A stretch of DNA of 49,255 nucleotides from an uncultured Clostridia bacterium (lineage in GTDB: Bacteria; Bacillota; Clostridia; Christensenellales; Aristaeellaceae). Within the stretch, counting starts at the first letter, position 1, and every line of letters begins with the position of its first letter. Both the position numbers and the translations under genes were made by a program. Positions 1-8,560 of this stretch are shown one piece after another. The stretch is taken from positions 1-49,255 of the forward strand of contig CALVKT010000023.1 in assembly GCA_944333055.1 (NCBI GenBank), read 5' to 3'. The notes below the pieces were generated by a model. It did not search any database and had not been told where the DNA came from. It worked only from the letters and a program-made list of their open reading frames with translations.

Positions 1-2
1 AG

Positions 3-992
3 GCGAAGCAGGCGCAGGAGATCGGCGTGGACGCGGCGATCGTCTCCGATCTGGGGGCCATCGCGCGCATCGCCCGCGAGGTGCCGGGGCTGCCCATCCA
101 CGTGAGCACGCAGGCGAACGCCACCAACGCGCAGACGGCGCGGGTCTATCGCGAGCTGGGCGCCAGCCGCGTCGTGCTGGCGCGGGAATTGACGCTTGCG
201 CAGATCGAGGCGATGGCGCGCGAACTGGCGGACGCCATCGAGCTGGAGACGTTCATCCATGGCGCGATGTGCATGGCGCACTCCGGGCGCTGCATGCTCT
301 CCAGCTTCCTGAATGGGCGCAGCGCAAACCGCGGCGCGTGCAGCCAGCCCTGCCGCTGGACGTACGCGCTCGTGGAGCGCACCCGGCCCGGAGAGATGAT
401 GCCCATCGAGGAGGACGCGCGCGGCACGGCGATCCTCTCCAGCCGCGACCTGTGCATGATCGACCACGTGCCCCGGCTGATGGACAGCGGCGTTCGCTGC
501 TTCAAGGTCGAGGGCAGGATGAAGACGGAGCTCTACGTCGCGACGGTCGTGGGCGCATACCGGCGGGCGATGGACGCCTGCGCCGCCGATCCGCACGCGT
601 ACCGGGAAAACGGCGCGCTGCACGATGCGCTGCGCGCGGAACTGGACAAGATCAGCCACCGCGTGTACGACACGGGATTCTACTTCGGAAGGCCGCAGGT
701 GTGCGGCGAGGCGGTGGGCGTCGTGCAGGCGGCGGAGTACATGGGTTACGTGGTGGACGTATCCGGCGGCCTGGCGCTGGTGGAGATGAAGAACCGCTTC
801 TTTGTCGGGGATGCGCTGGAGACGGTCACGCCCGCGGGCAGCGAGACGCTGGTCGTGGAGGAGATCGTCATCGACGCGACGGGCGAGCGCGTGGGCGCGG
901 TGAACGTGCCGGGCACGCTGGTGCGCATCCCCTGCGGCGACAGGCTGGGGGCGGGCGACATGCTGCGCGGGCCGGTGCGCAACCGGCGATAA
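3..992 (+). CDS. U32 peptidase-family protein, TrhP/YrrO-like (5'-partial)
   Basis: The reading frame is open from base 3, so the N-terminus lies outside the window; about 330 residues of a protein usually near 400 aa or longer are present. The run ETFIHGAMCMAHSGRCMLSS followed by NRGACSQPCRW is the U32 signature with its conserved cysteines, and KVEGRMKTELYVATVV is the second conserved block. Members that look like this (YegQ/TrhP in E. coli, YrrN/YrrO in Bacillus) act in prephenate-dependent 5-hydroxyuridine formation at the tRNA wobble base, and the related RlhA hydroxylates 23S rRNA, so a role in RNA hydroxylation is more likely than proteolysis. The exact target cannot be decided here. 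recD2 follows after 20 nt with its own GGGGGG-type Shine-Dalgarno, probably in one operon. Confidence 0.88.
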   Translation, partial: AKQAQEIGVDAAIVSDLGAIARIAREVPGLPIHVSTQANATNAQTARVYRELGASRVVLARELTLAQIEAMARELADAIELETFIHGAMCMAHSGRCMLSSFLNGRSANRGACSQPCRWTYALVERTRPGEMMPIEEDARGTAILSSRDLCMIDHVPRLMDSGVRCFKVEGRMKTELYVATVVGAYRRAMDACAADPHAYRENGALHDALRAELDKISHRVYDTGFYFGRPQVCGEAVGVVQAAEYMGYVVDVSGGLALVEMKNRFFVGDALETVTPAGSETLVVEEIVIDATGERVGAVNVPGTLVRIPCGDRLGAGDMLRGPVRNRR

Positions 993-1012
993 ACCAAAGA
1001 GGGGGGACGCAC

Positions 1013-3226
1013 ATGGAAGAGATCGAGGCATTTGCCGACGAGACGGTCTTTCGCAACGAGGAAAACGGCTACACCGTGCTGACCGTCAAGTGCGGCAGGA
1101 CGCGCGTGTCCGCCGTGGGCGTCATGCCGCCCATCGCGCCGGGGGAAAAGCTGCGCATCACGGGCGAATGGGTGGAACACCCGATCTACGGCCGGCAGAT
1201 CAAGGTGTCGGGCTGCGAGGTCGAGCAGCCCACGACGCTTTCGGGCATCGAAAAGTACCTCTCCAGCGGCATGATCCGCGGCATCGGCCCGGCGACGGCG
1301 AAGCTGCTGATCAAGGCGTTCGGCGAGCAGACGCTCGACGTGCTGTGCAGCGAGCCGGAGAAGCTGATGGACGTGCAGGGTATCGGCCCCAAGCGCGCGA
1401 AGATGATCGCCGAGAGCTACGCCGAGCAGGCGCAGCAGCGCGAGGCGATGGTCTTCCTGCAGAGCTACGGCGTCACGCCGTCGCTGGCGGTGAAGATCTA
1501 CAAGCAGTACGGCGAGAACGTGCAGACGGTCATCCGGCAGAATCCGTACCGGCTGGTGGAGGACATCGAGGGCATCGGCTTTAAGACGGCGGACAAGATC
1601 GCGGCGTCTCTGGGTGTCGAGCCGGACAGCGAGCACCGGCTCGGCGCAGGCGTCAAGCACGCGCTCAGCGAGGCGACCAACGGCGCAGGCCACTGCTATC
1701 TGCCGCGCGCGGAGCTGTCGGGCTATGCGCAGCGGCTGCTGGGCAACGACATGGAGGCGATCGAGCGGACGATCGACAGCCTGATCCTCTCGCGCCAGCT
1801 GATCGCGCAGGTGCTGCCGGGCGAGGGGGAGGACACTGTCGCCGTCTACCTGCCCAGAACGTATCACGCCGAGGTGGACGTGGCGCGCAGGCTGCGCGAG
1901 ATGATCGACGCGATGCCCGCCACGATGGCGCTGGATCTGTCCATGCAGATCGACGCGCTGGAGCGCGAGGAGGGCGTGGCCTTCCATCCGCAGCAGCGCC
2001 GGGCGATCGAGACGGCGGTCAGGAGCGGCATGTCGGTGATCACCGGCGGCCCCGGCACGGGCAAGACGACGATCATCAAGTGCATCATTCGCCTGCTGAG
2101 CATGGGCGGGGAGATCGCGCTGGCCGCGCCGACGGGGCGCGCCGCCAAGCGCATGAGCGAGGCCTGCGGCATGGAGGCCAAGACGATCCACCGGCTGCTG
2201 GAATACGGCGGCGAGGAGGGCGACTTTGCGCGCGGGCAGGACAACCCGCTGGAGATGGACACGCTGATCATCGACGAGATGTCGATGGTGGACATCTTCC
2301 TGATGCGCAGCCTGCTGCGGGCGCTGGTGCCCGGCACGCGGCTGATCATGGTGGGCGACAGCGACCAGCTGCCCAGCGTGGGCGCGGGCAACGTGCTGCG
2401 CGACATCCTGGACAGCAAGGTCATTCCCGCCGTCGAGCTCACGGAGATCTTCCGCCAGGACGAGCAGAGCATGATCGTCTACAACGCGCACCGCATCAAC
2501 CACGGCGAAGCGCCGAGGCTCAACGCCAAGGGCAGCGATTTCTTCTTTGAGCGCGCGGCCTCGCCGGCGGACGCGGCGAAGAAGATCGTCAGCCTGTGCG
2601 CCACGCGCCTGCCGGGCTTTCTGGGGCTGAATCCGGTGCGGCAGATGCAGGTGCTCTCGCCCACGAAGAAGGGCGAGTGCGGCGTGTGGATGCTCAATCA
2701 GATGCTCCAGGCGCAGTTCAACCCGGCGCACAGCGGCAAGGCCGAGCGCGTGCGCGGGGACACCGTCTTTCGCGAGGGCGACAAGGTGATGCAGACGCGC
2801 AACAACTATCAGCTCAAGTGGAAGCGCGAGGGCGTGTTCGCCTGGGAAGAGGGGCAGGGCGTGTTCAACGGCGACATCGGCTTCATCACGGCCATCGACG
2901 AGCAGGAGCGCACGATGCAGGTGCAGTTTGACGACGACCGCATCGCCGACTACGAGGGTGCGGACATCGACGACCTCGACCTGGCGTACTGCATCTCCGT
3001 GCACAAGAGCCAGGGCAGCGAGTTTCCCGTGGTGGTGATGCCCGCCGTCGGCGGCCCGCCGATGCTGCTCACGCGCAACCTGCTCTACACGGCGGTGACG
3101 CGCGCGCGCAGGCTGGTGATGCTCGTGGGCCGGGAGGCGGCGATCGATCAGATGATCGCCAATGTGAACACGCGCCGCCGCTACAGCGCGCTGTGCTGGC
3201 GGCTGACGGAGCTGATGCGGCTATGA
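1013..3226 (+). CDS. recD2: RecD2-type ATP-dependent DNA helicase (SF1B)
   Basis: About 737 aa, the normal RecD2 length. The N-terminal OB-like part (residues ~1-75) is followed by helix-hairpin-helix repeats (GIGPATAKLL, GIGPKRAKMI, GIGFKTADKI, ~85-200). Walker A GGPGTGKTT lies near residue 345, AAPTGRAAKRM near 370, Walker B LIIDEMSMVD near 417, GDSDQLPSVGAGNVLRD near 450, VHKSQGSEF near 663 and the motif VI block AVTRARR near 694. RecD2 is a 5'-3' helicase used in replication-fork and mismatch or recombination repair in bacteria lacking RecBC. The ATG at 1013 is chosen because it follows a purine-rich ribosome binding site and begins the family-typical MEEIEAFADETVFRNEENGYTV region; the frame stays open upstream only because of high GC. 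Its stop overlaps comF by 4 nt (ATGA). Confidence 0.95.
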   Translation: MEEIEAFADETVFRNEENGYTVLTVKCGRTRVSAVGVMPPIAPGEKLRITGEWVEHPIYGRQIKVSGCEVEQPTTLSGIEKYLSSGMIRGIGPATAKLLIKAFGEQTLDVLCSEPEKLMDVQGIGPKRAKMIAESYAEQAQQREAMVFLQSYGVTPSLAVKIYKQYGENVQTVIRQNPYRLVEDIEGIGFKTADKIAASLGVEPDSEHRLGAGVKHALSEATNGAGHCYLPRAELSGYAQRLLGNDMEAIERTIDSLILSRQLIAQVLPGEGEDTVAVYLPRTYHAEVDVARRLREMIDAMPATMALDLSMQIDALEREEGVAFHPQQRRAIETAVRSGMSVITGGPGTGKTTIIKCIIRLLSMGGEIALAAPTGRAAKRMSEACGMEAKTIHRLLEYGGEEGDFARGQDNPLEMDTLIIDEMSMVDIFLMRSLLRALVPGTRLIMVGDSDQLPSVGAGNVLRDILDSKVIPAVELTEIFRQDEQSMIVYNAHRINHGEAPRLNAKGSDFFFERAASPADAAKKIVSLCATRLPGFLGLNPVRQMQVLSPTKKGECGVWMLNQMLQAQFNPAHSGKAERVRGDTVFREGDKVMQTRNNYQLKWKREGVFAWEEGQGVFNGDIGFITAIDEQERTMQVQFDDDRIADYEGADIDDLDLAYCISVHKSQGSEFPVVVMPAVGGPPMLLTRNLLYTAVTRARRLVMLVGREAAIDQMIANVNTRRRYSALCWRLTELMRL

Positions 3227-3984
3227 GGAAAAGGCTGTTGTGCGCGCTCGCGCGCCTCGGCGCGTGGCTGGACGACCTGCTCTTCCCGCAGGACGTGCTC
3301 TGCCTGTGCTGCGAGCACGCGCTGGGCGCGGACGTGCAGGACGGCCTGTGCGCGGGCTGCGCAGGGGCGCTGGAGGAACTCGCCCGGGTGCAGGAGGAAC
3401 GGGAGATGTGCGGGACGCGCGAGGCGCTGCCGCCGGGCATCGACTATGTGCACGCGGCGTATCCCTATCAGGCGCAGGCGCGCAAGCTGATCCACCGGCT
3501 CAAGTACGGCAGCGTGCGGGCGGCGGCCGTGCCGCTGTGCGCGCAGATGGCCTGTCTCCCCGCCGGGGAGGAGGAGATCATCGTGCCCGTGCCCACGGAC
3601 GCGCGGCGCAAGCGCAGGCGCGGCTTCAATCAGGCGACGCTGCTCGCCGAGCACATCGGACGCGTATGGGGTATGCCGGTCTGCCCGGCGCTCGTGCGCG
3701 TGCAGGCGAGAAGGCCGCAGACGGGGCTTCCGGCGGCGGAGCGCCGGGCGAACCTGGTGGCCTGCATGGCTGCGAGCCGGGATGTCTGCGGCAGGCGCGT
3801 GCTGCTGGTGGACGACGTGTATACCACGGGCGCCACGGCGCAGGAGGCGGCCCGCGCGCTGCTGGCGGCGGGCGCGCTGAGCGTGGGCGTTTTGGCTGCG
3901 GCGCGCGCCATGGAAGGGCAGGCGGAGGCGCAAGATCCCTTTTCTGCGGGCAGTTGGGCGCAAAATGCCCGAAAAAGCAGATGA
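3223..3984 (+). CDS. comF: ComF family phosphoribosyltransferase-like protein
   Basis: About 253 aa. The N-terminus carries the zinc-finger cysteines (CLCC and CAGC, residues ~27-46) found before the PRTase fold in ComF/ComFC. VPVPTDARRKRRRGFNQA is the ComF-specific loop, and VLLVDDVYTTGAT (~192-205) is the PRPP-binding loop. ComFC supports DNA uptake in competent bacteria, probably at the single-stranded DNA stage; many ComF proteins are also kept in organisms never shown to be competent. The ATG overlaps the recD2 stop (ATGA), so the two are translationally coupled. The protein's tail after residue ~235 is poorly conserved. The position directly before the structured RNA at 4067 matters: comFC is the usual left neighbour of raiA-motif RNA. 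Confidence 0.9.
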   Translation: MRKRLLCALARLGAWLDDLLFPQDVLCLCCEHALGADVQDGLCAGCAGALEELARVQEEREMCGTREALPPGIDYVHAAYPYQAQARKLIHRLKYGSVRAAAVPLCAQMACLPAGEEEIIVPVPTDARRKRRRGFNQATLLAEHIGRVWGMPVCPALVRVQARRPQTGLPAAERRANLVACMAASRDVCGRRVLLVDDVYTTGATAQEAARALLAAGALSVGVLAAARAMEGQAEAQDPFSAGSWAQNARKSR

Positions 3985-4032
3985 AATCCAGACAAAATAT
4001 ACGGCTTTTCGCGAGAAACTTTGTAAAAGCGC

Positions 4033-4061
4033 TTGCAATTTTTTTGCTTTGCGCTTATAAT
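4033..4061 (+). promoter_or_regulatory. Strong sigma-A promoter of the structured RNA
   Basis: TTGCAA (4033-4038), a 17-bp spacer and a perfect TATAAT (4056-4061). The expected start, about 7 nt downstream (4067-4069), falls exactly at the first base of the closing helix of the RNA described next. Confidence 0.85.
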
Positions 4062-4066
4062 AATGC

Positions 4067-4290
4067 CCGGATGAACTATCGGGTCTGTGGTTGCAAGTCG
4101 ATGCCAGTCGCAGGCGAAACGATCCACGTAACCCGGCCAATGTGCCGGTGAGCATGGTGCGGCTTAGAAGTAAGTCCGTCCAGGTTTACCTGAGAGGGCC
4201 AGTAGTGGGGCACGATGTGTGTATGAGCGAACGCTCCAGACGGCGAGTGTGGGGTCAAAGACCAGGTCAGCCGATAGCGTCATACCGATC
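4067..4290 (+). ncRNA. Structured ncRNA, candidate raiA-motif RNA
   Basis: About 220 nt with no plausible reading frame. The ends pair: CGG-ATGA-CTATCGG (4068-4082) with CCGATAG-TCAT-CCG (4271-4287), roughly 14 bp with small internal bulges. Inside are further helices: GTGG 4087-4090 with CCAC 4124-4127, hairpin CCGGC/GCCGG with a 6-nt loop (4133-4148), CCGTC 4176-4180 with GACGG 4239-4243, CAGG/CCTG with TTTA loop, GAGC/GCTC and GGTC/GACC hairpins. Established knowledge: the raiA-motif RNA is a ~200-nt abundant RNA of Bacillota and Actinomycetota, usually encoded between comFC and raiA and linked to sporulation and aggregation in Clostridium acetobutylicum. Position after comF, size and complexity fit; the consensus itself was not scored. 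The discrete RNA is well supported, the class name less so. Confidence 0.7.
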
Positions 4291-4301
4291 TCTATTTTTT
4301 T
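4271..4301 (+). terminator. Closing-helix strand followed by T7 tract (possible leaky terminator)
   Basis: The 3' strand of the closing helix of the upstream RNA ends at about 4287 and is followed by TCTCTA and seven T residues (4295-4301), just before the Shine-Dalgarno of the zinc-ribbon gene. This could release the RNA while letting some transcription continue into the downstream gene, which has no other visible promoter. Confidence 0.4.
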
Positions 4302-4317
4302 CGGAGGGGAATATCCC

Positions 4318-4614
4318 ATGTATCAGGACAAGACGTTGACCTGCAAAGACTGTGGCCAGGAATTTGTGTTCACCGCTGGTGAGCAGGAGTTCTATGCGGA
4401 GAAGGGCTTCCAGAATGAGCCGACTCGCTGCAAGGCCTGCCGCATCGCCCGCAAGAACAGCCGCCCGGCTACCGGTGAGGCTCAGCAGCGCGAAATGTAC
4501 GAGACCACCTGCGCGCAGTGTGGCGCTCCGACCCGCGTGCCTTTCATCCCGAAGAACGACCGACCGATCTATTGCAGCGAGTGCTACGCTTCCCGCCGCG
4601 CTCCCCGCTATTGA
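4318..4614 (+). CDS. Small double zinc-ribbon protein (CxxC-x17-CxxC family)
   Basis: 98 aa. Two zinc-binding modules are visible: CKDC with CKAC (residues ~9-40), like the 'probable zinc-ribbon' domain, and CAQC-x17-CSEC (~65-90), where the gap of exactly 17 residues defines a known small-protein family. Function is not established; proteins of this kind are common, small and cytosolic in Clostridia and may bind nucleic acid or ribosomes (inference). A strong Shine-Dalgarno (CGGAGGGG, 4302-4309) precedes the ATG. Codon choice is unlike the neighbours: many GCT, GGT, CCT and ACT codons in a region otherwise dominated by C/G-ending codons, the usual sign of high expression. It has its own terminator and occupies the place that raiA has in other genomes. 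Confidence 0.85.
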   Translation: MYQDKTLTCKDCGQEFVFTAGEQEFYAEKGFQNEPTRCKACRIARKNSRPATGEAQQREMYETTCAQCGAPTRVPFIPKNDRPIYCSECYASRRAPRY

Positions 4615-4626
4615 TAGATAACACAG

Positions 4627-4654
4627 GCGTCCGCTTTGCGCGGGCGCTTTTTTT
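4627..4654 (+). terminator. Rho-independent terminator after zinc-ribbon gene
   Basis: GCGTCCGC (4627-4634), a TTTGC loop and GCGGGCGC (4640-4647), giving 8 bp with one G-T pair, followed by seven T residues. Confidence 0.9.
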
Positions 4655-4667
4655 GCTTACCGCTTCT

Positions 4668-4696
4668 TTGCCGTGATGTTACGCCTTTGCCATAAT
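4668..4696 (+). promoter_or_regulatory. Probable promoter of the efflux operon
   Basis: TTGCCG (4668-4673), 17 bp, CATAAT (4691-4696), about 75 nt before the first gene. A second -10-like TACAAT at 4715-4720 lacks a good -35. Confidence 0.5.
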
Positions 4697-4771
4697 TCAG
4701 CCATGATCTTCCCCTACAATAAGCGCGGATTTGGAAATCAAGCCCAAAATGACCGGAGCGGAGGAAAAAAC

Positions 4772-6643
4772 ATGAATGGGACGAAGCAAAGCAAGCGCCG
4801 GAGTGGCGCCGGACGCCGCATCAAGCGCTGGATCAAGCGAATTTTCATCCTGGCCGTGGTGCTGGTGGCCGCGCTCTTCTTGCTGAGGGGATACATCCGC
4901 AAGCAGGCGGAGTCGGCGCAGACGCAGGAGACATACACGCAGACGCAGGTGATGCGCGGCGCGATGGATGAGACCGTCTATGGCACGGGCACCACCTCCG
5001 CGCGCAACCAGCCCGACATTCTGGCCGAGGCGGACGGCACGCTGACCGATCTGCGCGTGTCCGTGGGCGACGAGGTGAAGGAGGGCGACATCCTCGCCGT
5101 GATCACCAACGACGAGATCGACGACACGATCACCGATCTGGAATTTGCGCTCTGGGATCTGGACGCGCAGATCACCGATACGGCGGCGGGCGCGAAGGTC
5201 AGCCGGATCGATGCGCCGGCGGCCGGCCGCGTGGTGGCGATCTACGCGCAGGCGGGCGACGACGCGCTGGCCGTATTCAGGCGTGAAGGCGCGCTGGCGA
5301 TCATCTCCACCGACGAGCGCATGAAGGTCGAGCTGACCGGCGAGGACGGCGCGCTCGGACTGACGCTGGATGAGAAGGTGACGGTCATCGGCGATCACAT
5401 CTATGCCGAGGGCACGGTCGTGGAGCTGACGCGCCAGGGCACGCAGGCGACGATCACCATCATGGAAGAAGAACTGCCGATGAACGAGGACTTCGACGGC
5501 GACGGCAAGGCCGACATGATCCTGGGCGCGCAGGTCGAGGTGCGCAACGCGGCGGGCGAGACGATCGGCAAGGGCGAGCTTGAAGCCAACAAGCCGATGG
5601 CGGTGTCCGCGTTCGGCGGCACGATTTACTACGTCGATGCGATCCTGGGCGAAGAGGTGGGCCGCGGCGAGCGGATGTTCCGCATCGAGGACTCGCCGCT
5701 GACGCTGACCATCGAGGATCTCAGGCTTCAGCGCGAGGCGGCCGCCAAGGAGCTGGAGGACGCCATGGCCCAGCGCGAGGCCCTGATCGTCGTGGCGCCC
5801 TGCGACGGCACCATCGCCTCGATTGAGGTGTCCGAGGGCGACGAGATTACCAGCGGCACGCTGATCGGTTCCATTTTACAGGGCGAGGACATGAACCTGA
5901 CCATCGCGGTGGATGAGCTGGACGTGGTGGACGTGGAGGTCGGCCAGCCGGTCACCATCACCATCGACGCGCTGAGCAGCCTAGAGCTCAACGGCGAGGT
6001 CTACAAGATTGCGCCGGTGGGCGAGAACTCCGGCGGCGTGACCACCTACGACGTGGAACTGACGTTTGACGCGACGGGTACGGGCGTGCGCTCCGGCATG
6101 AATGCGACCGGCGAGATTCAGGTCGCCTCCGCGGAGGATGTGCTCTACGTGCCGGTAGAAGCGCTGATGACCATCAACAACCAGACGTACGTGATGGTCG
6201 CCGACGGCGGTGCGAGCGTGCCGGTGAGCACGGCGATGAGCGCGGGCGAGCGCACGCAGGGCGTCGCCTCCGGCGGCACGCGCGAGGGCAGGCCGCAGGA
6301 CGCCGGCATGCAGGACACCGGCGCGCAGGCGGCGGAAACGGAGACGGGCCTGATCGCGCGCGTCAAGAGCACGGTTTCCGGCGCGGTGAGCGCCGTGCGC
6401 GACTGGCTCTATGAGGGCGTGCAGGTGGACGCCGCCGCGCAGCCCACCGGCACGCTGGTGCAGGTGGAGATCGGCATGCAGAACGACAACTATGCGCAGA
6501 TCACCTCCGGCCTGAGCGAGGGCGACGTGGTGCTCTACACGGCAAGCGAAGAGGACAGCAGCACCATGATGTTCGTCGGCATGGGCGGCGGCGGCAGGGG
6601 CGGCGGCATGGGCGGCGGCAACATGGGCGGCGGCCCGCGGTAA
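4772..6643 (+). CDS. Efflux adaptor (HlyD/MacA-like), membrane-anchored, Gly-rich tail
   Basis: About 623 aa. A basic N-terminus (KRRSGAGRRIKRWIKR) leads into one membrane segment (~residues 27-46), so it is anchored outside the cytoplasmic membrane. A biotinyl-lipoyl half-motif (DGTLTDLRVSVGDEVKEGDI, ~86-108) and a second (APCDGTIASIEVSEGDEI, ~345-365) enclose the hairpin, as in MacA/YknX adaptors that couple to MacB-type ABC transporters. The start at 4772 follows GGAGCGGAGG; the frame stays open up to 4673 but that part has no ribosome binding site. Odd points are the length (most relatives are 350-450 aa) and a C-terminus made almost only of Gly and Met from residue ~604. It is the first gene of a four-gene operon, and a shorter paralogue closes it (8561). 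Substrate unknown. Confidence 0.88.
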   Translation: MNGTKQSKRRSGAGRRIKRWIKRIFILAVVLVAALFLLRGYIRKQAESAQTQETYTQTQVMRGAMDETVYGTGTTSARNQPDILAEADGTLTDLRVSVGDEVKEGDILAVITNDEIDDTITDLEFALWDLDAQITDTAAGAKVSRIDAPAAGRVVAIYAQAGDDALAVFRREGALAIISTDERMKVELTGEDGALGLTLDEKVTVIGDHIYAEGTVVELTRQGTQATITIMEEELPMNEDFDGDGKADMILGAQVEVRNAAGETIGKGELEANKPMAVSAFGGTIYYVDAILGEEVGRGERMFRIEDSPLTLTIEDLRLQREAAAKELEDAMAQREALIVVAPCDGTIASIEVSEGDEITSGTLIGSILQGEDMNLTIAVDELDVVDVEVGQPVTITIDALSSLELNGEVYKIAPVGENSGGVTTYDVELTFDATGTGVRSGMNATGEIQVASAEDVLYVPVEALMTINNQTYVMVADGGASVPVSTAMSAGERTQGVASGGTREGRPQDAGMQDTGAQAAETETGLIARVKSTVSGAVSAVRDWLYEGVQVDAAAQPTGTLVQVEIGMQNDNYAQITSGLSEGDVVLYTASEEDSSTMMFVGMGGGGRGGGMGGGNMGGGPR

Positions 6644-6655
6644 GGGGGTACGGAC

Positions 6656-7344
<689 letters not shown>

Positions 7345-7345
<1 letters not shown>

Positions 7346-8544
7346 TGAATCCGGTGGAAACGGTCAAGATGGCGTTCAAGGCCATCTGGGCCAACAAGAT
7401 CCGCTCCTTCCTGACCATGCTCGGCGTCATCATCGGCGTGATGAGCGTCACCGTGCTCATGGCCATCGGACAGGGCACGACCGCATCGGTCACGGATTCC
7501 ATCGCCGCCATGGGCACCAACATGCTCAGCGTCACGATTCAGACGCGGCGCACGGGCTTCGGCGGTCCGGGCATGAGCAGGAGCACCCGCAGCACGAGCG
7601 CCAAGGGCACCGTCTCCCTCACGGCGGAGGACGTGCTCGCGCTCAAGGACGACGCGTCCATCCAGTACGTGTCGCCCACGGTGTCCGGCAGCCTGACCGT
7701 CAAGGCGGGCAGCACGAACACCAACGCGTCGATCATGGGCGTGTATCCGGACTATGCCAGCATCGTGAACACCGAGCTCGCCTCCGGCCGCTACATCATC
7801 GACGCCGACGTGGAGAACCGCAGCGCCGTCTGCGTCGTGGGCGCGGAGCTGGCGGAGGAGCTCTTCGGCAACACAAACGTCGTGGACAACACGCTGCACG
7901 TGGACGGGCGCAAGTTCCGCATCGTCGGCGTGCTCGATGATTCGAGCTCCACGCTGGTGATGCCCTTCACGCTCGCCCAGCGCATGCTTGAATCCACGTC
8001 GATCACCTCCTTCTACGTCTCGGCGGCGGACGCCTCGTCCGTCGACGCGGCGCAGACGGCGGTGGAGCGCTTTCTCTACAAGAAGTATCAGGACGACAGC
8101 ACGTATTCCATCATGAACCAGGAGGAGATGCTGGAGGCCATGGAGGAGACGACGAGCACGCTCTCGATGATGCTGGGCGGCATCGCAGGCATCTCGCTGC
8201 TGGTGGGCGGCATCGGCATCATGAACATCATGCTCGTCTCCGTCACGGAGCGCACGCGCGAGATCGGCATCCGCAAGGCCATCGGCGCCAAGCGGCGCAA
8301 CATCCTGCTGCAGTTCCTCGTGGAATCCGTCGTGCTATCGGGCATGGGCGGCGTGCTGGGGCTTGTGCTGGGCTACGGCCTGATGCACGTGCTGGAGGCG
8401 TACATGGGCATGCAGGTCGCCGCGAGCGCCGGGGTGGCGCAGCTGGCGCTGGGCTTCTCCATGTTCGTGGGCGTGGTGTTCGGCCTGTATCCGGCGAACA
8501 AGGCTTCCAAGCTCAAGCCCATCGACGCGCTGCACTACAGCTGA
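7345..8544 (+). CDS. MacB-like ABC transporter permease (FtsX domain)
   Basis: 399 aa. An N-terminal membrane segment (IRSFLTMLGVIIGVMSVTVLMAI, about residues 18-40) is followed by a large extracytoplasmic domain of the MacB periplasmic-core type (~45-265). Three C-terminal membrane segments follow, with the FtsX-family block GGIGIMNIMLVSVTERTREIGIRKAIGAKR (split here only for description, ~285-315). This is the four-TM mechanotransmission topology of MacB/YknZ. It begins on the stop codon of the ATPase gene. An extended Ser/Arg/Thr-rich segment (~residues 76-92) in the extracytoplasmic domain is unusual but may be a linker. Confidence 0.93.
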
Positions 8545-8560
8545 TGGCGGAGGGCTGACC

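Noticed and set aside
746-3004. 752-codon open frame on the minus strand
   Set aside because: Antisense to recD2; no domain, no ribosome binding site.
4091-4339. 82-codon plus-strand frame over the structured RNA
   Set aside because: It has no ribosome binding site, overlaps the zinc-ribbon start and crosses a highly base-paired RNA.
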